From assembly GCA_963812085.1 (NCBI GenBank), contig CAWETL010000003.1:853926-917925 (forward strand): 64,000 nt of DNA. The letters are read 5' to 3'. Origin of the DNA: SPDF01 sp963812085. Its GTDB lineage: Bacteria > Gemmatimonadota > Gemmatimonadetes > Gemmatimonadales > GWC2-71-9. The notes under the pieces are model-generated. The model searched no databases. It was not told where the DNA came from and saw only the letters and a list, made by a program, of their open reading frames with translations. Position numbers and translations under genes: made by a program. Positions 33,417 to 41,489 of this stretch are shown piece by piece (the stretch's first letter is position 1; every line of letters starts with the position of its first letter).

Positions 33417-35021
33417 CTACGCCACCGCGTAGAGCTCCGTCACATCCCGCCCCCCCGGCCGGCTCATGAGGCGGAACTCGTCCAGCCGCATCATCGGATC
33501 GTCCCGGAGCTCCAGTTCCAGCCCGGTGGCCCGGACCAGGGCCTGGAGGAGCTTGGGCTCCTCCTCGAGCATGTAGAGCGCCACCTCGGGGTGGAGCCGG
33601 ACGGCCAGTTGGCGCTCCCGGTGCTCGTGCCCGGCCCGGCGGAGCGACCGCTCCAGCCGGCGGGTCACGATCTCGGGCTTGAAGACGCGGCCGCTCCCGG
33701 CGCAGGTCGGGCATTCGGTGGTCTGCGAGGCCCAGAGCGAGGGCCGCACCCGCTGGCGAGTCATCTCGATGAGGCCAAGCTCGGAGACGGCGAACGCCTT
33801 GGTCCGGGCGCGGTCCCGCGAGAGGTGGGTCCGCAGCTCCTGGAGCACCTTGTCCCGGTTGGACTTGGTGTCCATGTCGATGAAGTCGCAGACGATGATG
33901 CCGCCCACGTCGCGAAGCCGGAGCTGCCGGGCGATTTCCTTGGCGGCCTCGATGTTGGTGCGGAGGATCGTCTTTTCCGGGTCCTTCTTGCCGGTGTAGC
34001 GGCCGGTGTTCACGTCGATCGACACCAGCGCCTCGGTGGGCTGGATGATGATCGACCCGCCGGTGGGCAGTTCGCAGCGCGGCTTGAAGAGATCGCGGAT
34101 TTCCGACTCGATGTCGAACTTGTCGAAGAGCGGCTGTTCGCCGGTGTAGTGGTGCACCCGCTGCATCAGGTCGGGGTCGACCTGCTCGAGGTACTGGGCC
34201 ACCTCGTTGTAGAGCTCCTTGGAGTCCACGTGCAGCGCGTCGACCTTGTCGCTGAAGAGGTCGCGGATGATGCCGCGGGTCAGGCTGGTCTCCCGCTGCA
34301 CGAGCGCCGGCGCGTGCACGAAGCCCTTCTTCTTGTTGATCTTCTTCCAGAGACTGACGAGGGACTCCACCTCGCGCGCCACCTGCTCCTCGGTGACCCC
34401 CTCGGCCACGGTCCGCACGATCATCCCGCCGGCGTCCTCCGGCATCGCCTTCTTGACCATGTCGCGCAGCCTGGAGCGCTGCTCGCGGCTCTCGATCTTC
34501 CGGCTCACGCCGACGCGCGAGGCGAACGGCATGTACACCAGGAAGCGGCCGGGGAGGGAGATCTGCGCGGTGACCCGGGAGCCCTTGGTGCTGATGGGTT
34601 CCTTGGTCACCTGGACCAGGATCGTCTGACCCTTCTTGAGGAGGTCCTGGATGTTGGGGACGGCGTCCCGGTCGCTGACCTCCCGCTGGCGGGGGGCCTT
34701 GTCGCGGGGGCGCTTTTCCGCCGCCTCCGTCTCGTCGGCGTCGGGGACGTCATCGGCTTCGTCGTCGCGGTCGTCGGGATCGTCGTCCTCCTCGGGCTCG
34801 AGGAGGTCGGAGGCGTGCAGGAAGGCCGATTTTTCCAGGCCGATGTCTACGAAGGCGGCCTGGATGCCCGGGAGGACCGCGTCGACGCGGCCGAGATAGA
34901 TGTCGCCGAGGGAACGGCGCTGATCAGGACGATCGTAGAGCAGCTCGACGAGCCGGTCGTCCTCGAGGATGGCCACGCGGGTCTCCCGCCGGCCTCCATT
35001 GATGAGCAGTTCGCGCTTCAA
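33417..35021 (-). CDS. rng: Ribonuclease G/E family endoribonuclease
   Basis: 534 residues from a TTG start at 35021 (MKRELLINGG), with GAGG nine bases upstream. The S1 domain (IYLGRVDAVLPGIQAAFVDI) is interrupted at about residue 73 by an acidic low-complexity insertion (EPEEDDDPDDRDDEADD). RNase E/G catalytic residues follow: SIDVNTGRY and CDFIDMD (metal-binding Asp), then the Zn-link CPTCAGSG. The C-terminal scaffold arm of RNase E is absent, so it is RNase G-like. Acts in mRNA decay and rRNA processing. It lies downstream of rplU in opposite promoter order, a common neighbourhood for rng-rplU-rpmA. Confidence 0.93.
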   Translation of the reverse strand: MKRELLINGGRRETRVAILEDDRLVELLYDRPDQRRSLGDIYLGRVDAVLPGIQAAFVDIGLEKSAFLHASDLLEPEEDDDPDDRDDEADDVPDADETEAAEKRPRDKAPRQREVSDRDAVPNIQDLLKKGQTILVQVTKEPISTKGSRVTAQISLPGRFLVYMPFASRVGVSRKIESREQRSRLRDMVKKAMPEDAGGMIVRTVAEGVTEEQVAREVESLVSLWKKINKKKGFVHAPALVQRETSLTRGIIRDLFSDKVDALHVDSKELYNEVAQYLEQVDPDLMQRVHHYTGEQPLFDKFDIESEIRDLFKPRCELPTGGSIIIQPTEALVSIDVNTGRYTGKKDPEKTILRTNIEAAKEIARQLRLRDVGGIIVCDFIDMDTKSNRDKVLQELRTHLSRDRARTKAFAVSELGLIEMTRQRVRPSLWASQTTECPTCAGSGRVFKPEIVTRRLERSLRRAGHEHRERQLAVRLHPEVALYMLEEEPKLLQALVRATGLELELRDDPMMRLDEFRLMSRPGGRDVTELYAVA

Positions 35022-35467
35022 GTGTGCAGACCTCGACCGGCACCAACGCAGCGGCCCGGCCCGGTGGGGCCAGGTCGAAGGAGAGACCGGTCAGTACGGG
35101 GAAATCCCACGCGGCGGACCACCCCTCCGACCGGCGGAGCCGGACGGTCCGGGGGCGTTCCCCGGAGGCAAGGGCGAGGACCGAGACCGCGCGGGACCAA
35201 ACGGAGTGCGGGAATCCCGCAAACAACGAACGAATTCTACGAACCAGCAGGGCCGGTGCCCCGGCTCCGGAACGCCCGGCCGGACCGGCCGGTACGGGGC
35301 GTTCGTGGAGCGCGGTGAAACCGGATAACCGAGCGAATACACCAAGCGCAGTCGCCCCCCAGGCTCGGACCCGGGAGGCGATCATGACCATCGAAAGTGA
35401 GGGTGCAGCCAACTTCATGAACCAATGATATGGCCGGCCGCCGGTTCGGGCAATAGACCGGCCGGAG
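35022..35467. other. Gene-free stretch between rng and acyl-CoA dehydrogenase
   Basis: A 164-codon minus-strand frame covers 34924-35418 and overlaps the rng start by 98 bp, but its third-position composition is unlike the neighbours and its sequence shows no family features, so I do not call it. Around 35430-35463 an imperfect CCGGCCGGT/ACCGGCGGCCGG inverted repeat could terminate the acyl-CoA dehydrogenase transcript. Nothing else was recognised. Confidence 0.4.
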
Positions 35468-36688
35468 CTACGAGGCGTCGAGGGCGCCTAAGATATGACG
35501 GGCAATGACGATACGCTGGATCTCGCTGGTCCCTTCCCCGATCTCGCAGACCTTGGCGTCCCGCATCATCCGCTCCACCGGATAGTCGGTCGTATAGCCG
35601 TACCCGCCGAAGACCTGGACCGCCTTGGTGGTGACCCGCATGGCCAGTTCCGAGCAGTAGAGCTTGGCCATGGCCGCCTCCTGCTTGAAGGGCTTGCCGT
35701 TCTGCTTGAGCCAGGCGGCGTGGTACAGGAGATGGGTACCGGCCTGGATCTCGGTGGCCATGTCGGCCAGTTGGAAGCTCACGCCCTGGAAGTTCCCGAT
35801 GGCCTGGCCGAACTGCTTGCGAACCCCGGCGTAGCGCACGGCTTCCTCGTACGCGCCCTCCGCGATCCCGAGCGAGACGGCGGCGATGCCGATCCGGCCG
35901 GCGTCGAGCGTCTTGAGGAAGTTGACGAACCCGTTGCCCACCGCCCCCAGGACGTTTTCCTTGGGCACGATCGCGTCCTCGAGGATCAGCTCGCGGGTGT
36001 CGGAGGACCGCCAGCCCATCTTGTCTTCCTTCTTGCCCGAGCGGACCCCCGGCGTCTTGGGGAGGTCCTCGGCATGCCCGACACCGACTTCGCGGCAGCG
36101 ATCGAGGTCCACCGTGTCCTTGGTGACGATGAAGCTCGTGATGCCGCGGTGGCCCGGCCCGGGGGAGGTGCGGGCCGTGACGGAGAAGATCTCGCCCACG
36201 CCGGCGTGGGTGATGAAGACCTTGGAGCCGTTGAGGAGGTAGTGGTCGCCCTTGTCGACGGCGGTGGTGGCGGTGCCGCCGGCGTCGCTGCCGGCGCCCG
36301 GCTCGGTGAGCCCGAAGCCGCCGAGCACCTTGCCCGACGCCAGGAGCGGCACGTATCGCTTCCGCTGCGCCGGAGTGCCGAAATCAACGATCGGTGAAGT
36401 GCCGAGGTTGGTGTGCGCGCTGACCGTCAGGGCGTGACTCGCGTCCACCTTGGCCAGCTCGTGCAAAACGATGTAGTAGGAGATCTGGTCCATCCCCGCC
36501 CCGCCGAGGTCCTCGGGCCAGGGGACGCCGAGGAGGCCGAGGTCGCCCATCTTCCGGACGCCGTCCCACAGAAAGGCGGAGGTGCGGTCGAGTTCCCGTG
36601 CGACGGGAGCCACCTCGGTGCGGGCAAACTCGCGCACCATCTCGCGCACCTGGTTGTGCTGCTCGCTGAAATAGAACGGAAGGTCCAT
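35468..36688 (-). CDS. Acyl-CoA dehydrogenase
   Basis: 406 residues, full length. FAD-binding and catalytic elements are present: GLTEPGAGSDAGG, the FSVTARTSPGP flavin contact, RKQFGQAIGNFQGVSFQLAD, VQVFGGYGYTTDYPVERMMR and CEIGEGTSEIQRIVIARHI, the last carrying the Glu of the general base region. It inserts an alpha-beta double bond in acyl-CoA and passes electrons to ETF. Single gene with no linked ETF genes. It could feed the hydratase-dehydrogenase-thiolase enzymes encoded around 22-30 kb. Substrate chain type is not assignable. Confidence 0.9.
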   Translation of the reverse strand: MDLPFYFSEQHNQVREMVREFARTEVAPVARELDRTSAFLWDGVRKMGDLGLLGVPWPEDLGGAGMDQISYYIVLHELAKVDASHALTVSAHTNLGTSPIVDFGTPAQRKRYVPLLASGKVLGGFGLTEPGAGSDAGGTATTAVDKGDHYLLNGSKVFITHAGVGEIFSVTARTSPGPGHRGITSFIVTKDTVDLDRCREVGVGHAEDLPKTPGVRSGKKEDKMGWRSSDTRELILEDAIVPKENVLGAVGNGFVNFLKTLDAGRIGIAAVSLGIAEGAYEEAVRYAGVRKQFGQAIGNFQGVSFQLADMATEIQAGTHLLYHAAWLKQNGKPFKQEAAMAKLYCSELAMRVTTKAVQVFGGYGYTTDYPVERMMRDAKVCEIGEGTSEIQRIVIARHILGALDAS

Positions 36689-36762
36689 GGCCGGCCCGGG
36701 GTGGAGGAATCACGTTTTCGAAATCTACCATGACAGGGCGACGATATCATCGTGCGGTACGG

Positions 36763-36847
36763 CTGTCGTTGCGAGGCGGCGCCGTGGCCGAAGCACTCCG
36801 GCCGAGATTGCTTCCGCGGCCCCTCGCGGGCCCTCCTCGCAATGACG
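36763..36847. repeat. Dispersed palindromic repeat, family A copy 2
   Basis: CTGTCGTTGCGAGG at one end and CCTCCTCGCAATGAC at the other, with the inner AAGCACTCCGG/GAGATTGCTT region. It lies between two divergent genes, so it is not acting as a terminator there. Somewhat diverged from copy 1. Confidence 0.75.
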
Positions 36848-36951
36848 GAAGGGGTTCGGTCGCCACTGGAGGGGCGGAATACGCCGAGGTTCCTTAGATT
36901 GCCGCCATCGCCCCGGAGGGGCACCCCCTGCACCACGGAACGGGAACACCA

Positions 36952-38136
36952 ATGGCCGCTCGCCCGCCCCTGACTGGACGAGGGATTCGTTACGGCCTGC
37001 TGGCCGTGTCGGTCCTGGCGCTCGCGTGCAGCGACGGGTCCGGACCGGCCGCGCCGCCCGCCGACCTGGCGCTCGCACCGGTGGACAGCGGGTACGACTT
37101 CCCGATCCTCGTGACCACGCCACCGGGCGACGCGACCCGCCTCATGATCCTGGAGCGCGGCGGGCGGATCGTCCTGCGGAAGAACGGGGTCAAGCAAGAC
37201 TCCGCCTACGTGAACCTCACGGGACTGACCGGCGTGCCCGGCGTGGCGCGCGAGTATGGCGTCCTCGGCCTCGCCTTCCATCCACAGTACGCCAGCAACC
37301 ACCGGCTGTTCGTGTATCTCGTCGACCCCAACGAGGACACCCAACTGGTCGAACTCATCGCGGACGCCTCGCTCGATCACGCGAGCCCGGTGCCGGTGCG
37401 GACCCTCATCCAGTTCAGCCAGCCGAGCTACGCCATTCATTACGGCGGGTCGCTGGCGTTCGGCCGCGACGGCTACCTCTACCTGGCCCCGGGCGACGGC
37501 GAGACGGGCGGAGTGCCCACGAGCCCCGCTCAGGACAGCACCTCGCTCCTTGGCAAGATGCTGCGGCTCGACGTGGACGGCGGCACGCCGTACCGCATCC
37601 CGCCGACCAATCCGTTCGTCGGGCGCCCGGGGTGGCTGGGAGAGATCTACCACGTCGGGCTCCGGAACCCCTACCGCTGGAGCTTCGACCGGAAGACGGG
37701 GGACCTCTGGCTGGGGGACGTCGGCGAGGACAACCGCGAGGAGATCGACTACGCCGCGTATGGACAGGCCGGAAAGAACTTCGGCTGGCCCTACCGGGAG
37801 GGCACGCTCTGCTGGCATCCCGCCACCGCCTGCCCGTCCGCCGGCCTCACGCCACCGGTCTTCGAATACGACCATTCGCTGGGCTGCGCCGTCATGGGCG
37901 GAGTCGTGTACCGGGGCACGGCGATCCCCGGACGCCAGGGCACCTACCTCTACGGCGATTTCTGCGACAACACCCTCCGCTCGCTCCGACGGGCGTCGGA
38001 CGGCAGCGCGACCGAGGTCACGACGTGGGCCCTCCCGATCCCGGCCGACAACGTATCGGGCTTCGGTGAGGACGCCGCGGGCGAGGTGTACATGACGATG
38101 GCGTCGGGGCGGGTGTACAAGGTGGTGGCGAAGTAG
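36952..38136 (+). CDS. PQQ-type glucose/sorbosone dehydrogenase lipoprotein
   Basis: 394 residues. A lipobox (SVLALACSD) anchors it at the envelope. The rest is the six-bladed beta-propeller of the soluble glucose dehydrogenase/sorbosone dehydrogenase family: GVLGLAFHPQYASNHRLFVY, HYGGSLAFGRDGYLYLAPGD with the catalytic His region, LLGKMLRLDVDGG, EIYHVGLRNPYRWSFDRKTG, LWLGDVGEDNREEIDY and GGVVYRGTAIPGRQGTYLYG. Members bind PQQ or calcium and oxidise sugars or polyols. No PQQ biosynthesis genes are in the window. It stands alone, followed by 8-bp tandem repeats. Confidence 0.85.
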   Translation: MAARPPLTGRGIRYGLLAVSVLALACSDGSGPAAPPADLALAPVDSGYDFPILVTTPPGDATRLMILERGGRIVLRKNGVKQDSAYVNLTGLTGVPGVAREYGVLGLAFHPQYASNHRLFVYLVDPNEDTQLVELIADASLDHASPVPVRTLIQFSQPSYAIHYGGSLAFGRDGYLYLAPGDGETGGVPTSPAQDSTSLLGKMLRLDVDGGTPYRIPPTNPFVGRPGWLGEIYHVGLRNPYRWSFDRKTGDLWLGDVGEDNREEIDYAAYGQAGKNFGWPYREGTLCWHPATACPSAGLTPPVFEYDHSLGCAVMGGVVYRGTAIPGRQGTYLYGDFCDNTLRSLRRASDGSATEVTTWALPIPADNVSGFGEDAAGEVYMTMASGRVYKVVAK

Positions 38137-38138
38137 GC

Positions 38139-38180
38139 GGGGAAGCGGGGAAGCGGGAAAGCGGGGAAGCGGGGAAGGAA
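38139..38180 (+). repeat. Short tandem repeat, 8-bp unit, about five copies
   Basis: The unit GCGGGGAA is repeated five times with one substituted copy (GCGGGAAA), just after the sugar dehydrogenase stop. Confidence 0.8.
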
Positions 38181-38215
38181 GGTCGCGCAGGCCAGAGGCA
38201 CCACAAGGGGGACTC

Positions 38216-38698
38216 GTGTCAGATCTGGAATCAGTTGAACAGCGGGTGCGGGTGCTGGAAAAGCACAACCGGAGCCTCCGGTGGACCGTCATCCTGACGC
38301 TCGTGCTGTCCATCCTCGGGCTGATGTGGGGACGCCTTTGGCCGGCGAACGGCGTGGTCGAGGCGCGCTCCTTCGTGGTCGTGGACGCCGCCGGAAAGCC
38401 GCGCGGCAGCTTCGCGTTCGACGCGAGCGGGGTCGGGCTCAACCTGCAGGACGACCAGGGGCGCTGGCGGACCGGCCTCCTGGTGGACGACATGGGGCGT
38501 CCGGCGCTCTTCCTCTTCGACACAACCTCCCAGCCGGTCGTGACCCTCAACCTGCAGCGCGGCGGCTCCCCGTCATTCCGCCTGAGGTCCCCGGAGAACG
38601 AGGCCTCGGTCCAGGCACGACTCGGCGCGAACGGCGCCCAGGGCCTGTTCGTGACCCGGGGCAGCGACAGCGTGAGCGTGGCGCTGCCAGCGAAGTAG
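38216..38698 (+). CDS. Membrane-anchored protein with beta-rich domain, unknown function
   Basis: 160 residues from a GTG start. A short helical N-terminus (ESVEQRVRVLEKHNRSLRW) leads into one transmembrane helix (TVILTLVLSILGLMWGRLW), followed by a repeated strand pattern (FVVVDAAGKPRGSFAFDASG, then LFLFDTTSQPVVTLNLQRGG) of about 25 residues per turn, looking like a small beta-helix or propeller-like repeat. I do not recognise the family. Unusually, both flanks carry the same 8-bp tandem repeat. Confidence 0.6.
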   Translation: MSDLESVEQRVRVLEKHNRSLRWTVILTLVLSILGLMWGRLWPANGVVEARSFVVVDAAGKPRGSFAFDASGVGLNLQDDQGRWRTGLLVDDMGRPALFLFDTTSQPVVTLNLQRGGSPSFRLRSPENEASVQARLGANGAQGLFVTRGSDSVSVALPAK

Positions 38699-38737
38699 GC
38701 GGGAAAGCGGGGAAGCGGGGGAAGCAGGGGAAGCCCG
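38699..38737 (+). repeat. Short tandem repeat related to 38139
   Basis: GGCGGGAAAGCGGGGAAGCG and further GGGGAAGC-type units, irregular in length, between the convergent 38216 and recQ genes. Confidence 0.65.
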
Positions 38738-38743
38738 TCGATG

Positions 38744-40108
38744 CTACCTGGCGGGATGCTGATCACACCCGTGGCACTCCTTCAGGCCCTCTCCGAAATA
38801 GCCCAGTAGCGCGGCGCGGCGGCAAACGCCCTTTCCCGCATACCGCTCCATCGCCCTGATCCGCTCCTCGGCGCCCTGCCGGCGGCGACGCACACCGCTC
38901 CAGTCCACCGCCCTGCCCTGCCCCCCGAGTTCCCTTCTCAACCGCTCAACCGACGCCTGCACGTTCGAGGGGAGCCGGGCCATCGCGCCCGCATCCGACC
39001 ACGCGCGCTCCACGAGCGCGGCCGCGGGAAAGGTGACGTCGAGCTGGCGGCGGTGCAGTTCCGCGTCGCCCTTGCGGAAGAGCAGCACGCAGCGCGAGGG
39101 CCGTCCGTCGCGCCCCGCACGCCCCGCTTCCTGATAGTAGGACTCCGGCGTCGGCGGCATCGTCCAGTGCACCACGACCCGCACGTCCGGCTTGTCGATC
39201 CCCATGCCGAAGGCGCTGGTGGCGGTCACGACGTCGAGCTCCCCGCCGAGGAACCGGTGGAGCACCTCCTGGCGCCGCGCGCGGTCGAGGCCGGCGTGGT
39301 AGGCCGCGCTCCGGTATCCGGCATAGTGGAGCGAGCGGGCCAGGCCTTCGGTGACCCGGCGGGTCGGCGCGTACACGATGGCGGTTCCCAGCCGGTGCGA
39401 CAGCTCGCCGAGCAGCGCGGGGAAGCGATCGGATTCCGCCGGGACGCGCACCACTCCGAAGACGAGGTTCGGCCGGTCGAACGAATCGAGATGGAGGTCC
39501 CACCGCCGGCCGGCGCCGAGCCGAAGCGAGGCGGCGATGTCCCGGCGCACACCCGGGGTGGCGCTCCCGGTGAGGGCCACCACGGGCGGGCGGCCGAGTC
39601 GAATGCGGGCCGCGAGGAGGAGCCGGTAGCTCGGCCGGAAGTCGTGGCCCCACTCGCTGATGCAGTGTGCCTCGTCCACCGCGAGGAGGGACACCAGCGC
39701 GCCCAGCCGGGGCAGCGCACCGGCGAGCCGCTCCAGCCGTTCCGGCGAGACGTACAGCAACCGCACACTCCCCTCGCGGAGCGCCGCGAGCACGGCATCT
39801 CGCTCCTCTGGTTCCTGGGTGCTGTTGAGCGCCGCCGCGGGAAGGCCGCGCTTGCGCGCCGCCTCGACCTGGTCCTGCATCAGCGACAGCAGCGGGGAAA
39901 CCACGACGGTGAGCCCGGGAAGGACGAGCGAAGGGACCTGGAAGCAGACCGACTTGCCGCCGCCGGTGGGCAGCACCGCGAGGGTGTCCCGGCCGGCCAG
40001 GACGGACTGGATCACCTTGCGCTGCGCGGGGCGGAACGCGGAGAAGCCGTAATGCCGGAGGAGGGCCTCGCGGGCCTGGCCGAGCCGCTCGATGAGCAGA
40101 GTGGTCAC
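38744..40108 (-). CDS. recQ: RecQ-family ATP-dependent DNA helicase
   Basis: 454 residues. Helicase motifs: FRPAQRKVIQ (0), LPTGGGKSVCFQVPS (I), VVSPLLSLMQDQ, AVDEAHCISEWGHDFRPSY (II), ALTGSATPGVRRDI (III), YHAGLDRARRQEV, ATSAFGMGIDKPDVRVVVH (V) and YYQEAGRAGRDG (VI). A Zn-binding Cys set follows (VCRRAALLGYFGE, ECHGCDQ). There is no HRDC domain, so it is a short RecQ. It unwinds DNA during recombination and fork repair. Minus strand, downstream of the acyl-CoA operon by 72 bp. Confidence 0.93.
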   Translation of the reverse strand: MTTLLIERLGQAREALLRHYGFSAFRPAQRKVIQSVLAGRDTLAVLPTGGGKSVCFQVPSLVLPGLTVVVSPLLSLMQDQVEAARKRGLPAAALNSTQEPEERDAVLAALREGSVRLLYVSPERLERLAGALPRLGALVSLLAVDEAHCISEWGHDFRPSYRLLLAARIRLGRPPVVALTGSATPGVRRDIAASLRLGAGRRWDLHLDSFDRPNLVFGVVRVPAESDRFPALLGELSHRLGTAIVYAPTRRVTEGLARSLHYAGYRSAAYHAGLDRARRQEVLHRFLGGELDVVTATSAFGMGIDKPDVRVVVHWTMPPTPESYYQEAGRAGRDGRPSRCVLLFRKGDAELHRRQLDVTFPAAALVERAWSDAGAMARLPSNVQASVERLRRELGGQGRAVDWSGVRRRRQGAEERIRAMERYAGKGVCRRAALLGYFGEGLKECHGCDQHPAR

Positions 40109-40180
40109 CCGGCGAGAATGCGGTGGCCCGGTCGAATGGAGGGGATCGTGGTCACGCGGGCCGGCGCCCGCGCGCGCAAA

Positions 40181-40372
40181 CTACTCCTGCGAGCCCGGCG
40201 CGCCAGCGCCCGCCGCCTGCCGCCGCCGGACTATCGCCTGGACCACCCGGATCCCGACGGAGGCGCCGAGCAGGCCGATGGCCACCCACCCGATCCGGCG
40301 GTCGTCGCGGGAGATGGCGAGGACCGCCGCCACGAGGCCGCCCAGGGAGAGGCCGAGCCGGAGCGTTCTCAC
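40181..40372 (-). CDS. Small two-helix membrane protein
   Basis: 63 residues starting with a GTG that overlaps the stop of the enoyl-CoA hydratase (GTGA). Two hydrophobic segments (LGLSLGGLVAAVLAIS and IGWVAIGLLGASVGIRVVQA) are separated by a charged turn SRDDRR, and the C-terminus is basic. It matches no family I know. The tight coupling suggests co-translation as last gene of the long operon read from meaB. Confidence 0.55.
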   Translation of the reverse strand: MRTLRLGLSLGGLVAAVLAISRDDRRIGWVAIGLLGASVGIRVVQAIVRRRQAAGAGAPGSQE

Positions 40373-41127
40373 TTCTTGAGGAAGGCCGCAATGGCCCGCT
40401 TGAAGTCCGGTGTGCTGCGGGCGAGCGCGTTGACCTGCGCGCCCAGCGCGATGCCCTCCTCGAACGGCAGTCCGTCGAGCTGGTAGAACTGGCGCTTGGT
40501 CAGGGCCAGCGCCGAACCGCTGGTCGCCGCGAGCGCGGCCAGCAGCTTGCCGCACTCCGCCTCGAACGCGGCGTCCGGAACGACGCGCGAGACCAGTCCG
40601 GCGGAAAGCGCCTCGGCGGCCGTGAGCACGCGGCCGGTGGCGGCGAGGTCGAAGGCGAGCTTCTCGCCCGTCAGGCGCCGGAGCAGGGTCATCACCATCG
40701 CGGGGACGAAGCCGCGCTGGATTTCCGGGTAACCGAAGTGCGAGCTGGCCGCAGCCACCACCAGGTCGCAAGCGGTGGCGAGCCCGGCGCCGCCGGCGAG
40801 CGCCCGGCCGTGGACCACCGCCACTACCGGCTTGGGCAGCTCTCGAATCCTGACAAAGAGCCCGCCCATGTGGAGCGCGGCCTTCTCGTTCTGCTCCGGC
40901 GAATGCGCCGCACTCGCCAGCAGTTCGTCGAGGTCGGCGCCGGCGCAGAAGTCCTTCCCCGCCCCGCGGATCGCCACCACGCGCACGCCGGCGTCGAGGT
41001 CGGCCCGTTCCAGCGCCGCGTGCAGGGCGTCGAGCGTCGGGGTGTCGAGCGCGTTGCGTTTGTCGGGGCGGTCGAGCGTCAGGGTGAGCACGCCCTCCTC
41101 GAGCCCGACGCGGAGCGGGGGGCTCAC
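40369..41127 (-). CDS. Enoyl-CoA hydratase-related protein
   Basis: 252 residues from a GTG overlapping the previous stop; an upstream ATG at 41382 would place 85 extra residues inside another gene. Crotonase motifs: GKDFCAGADLDELL, VHGRALAGGAGLATACDL and PEIQRGFVPAMVMTLL, resembling methylglutaconyl-CoA/isohexenylglutaconyl-CoA hydratases of leucine and acyclic-terpene catabolism. With AtuA and acyl-CoA carboxylase beta encoded next to it, this is a plausible branched-chain acyl-CoA hydratase, by context. Confidence 0.82.
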   Translation of the reverse strand: MSPPLRVGLEEGVLTLTLDRPDKRNALDTPTLDALHAALERADLDAGVRVVAIRGAGKDFCAGADLDELLASAAHSPEQNEKAALHMGGLFVRIRELPKPVVAVVHGRALAGGAGLATACDLVVAAASSHFGYPEIQRGFVPAMVMTLLRRLTGEKLAFDLAATGRVLTAAEALSAGLVSRVVPDAAFEAECGKLLAALAATSGSALALTKRQFYQLDGLPFEEGIALGAQVNALARSTPDFKRAIAAFLKK

Positions 41128-41489
41128 CGGGCCGCCTTCCGCGCCGCGCGGGCCACCGCGGGCGGCACCGGGATTTCCATCCGAAGGAGCGCCGTGGAGT
41201 ACACCTTGCCCTGCGCGTCGGTCTTGAGGGAGATGGTGCCGCCGCCGTCGAGCGCGCCGTGGAGCAGGAAGTTGAGCGCCGAGAGGTTCGGCAACTCGTA
41301 GCGATCGACGCCGCTCACCATGCCACGGAAGTGGCGACGGACCCGCGCCACGGTCACCTGGCGGCGGAGGAGGTCGTACCACTCCGGCTCGAGGGCGATG
41401 AGCCCCACGTTGGCGGAGTTGCCCTTGTCGCCGGAACGGGCGTGGGCCAGGTAGCGGAGCTGCAGGGGAACCGACTTGGGCGCGGGCAT
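41124..41489 (-). CDS. AtuA-like ferredoxin-fold domain protein
   Basis: 121 residues. The ARSGDKGNSANVGLIA and YELPNLSALNFLLHGALDGG segments correspond to the C-terminal ferredoxin-fold domain that follows the main domain in full-length AtuA; here the domain is a separate protein overlapping the AtuA stop by one nucleotide (TGATG). It presumably associates with the product of the preceding gene. Confidence 0.75.
   Translation of the reverse strand: MPAPKSVPLQLRYLAHARSGDKGNSANVGLIALEPEWYDLLRRQVTVARVRRHFRGMVSGVDRYELPNLSALNFLLHGALDGGGTISLKTDAQGKVYSTALLRMEIPVPPAVARAARKAAR

Noticed and set aside
34924..35418. 164-codon minus-strand frame upstream of rng
   Set aside because: Third-position GC is low for this genome, overlaps the rng start by 98 bp and no motif is visible.
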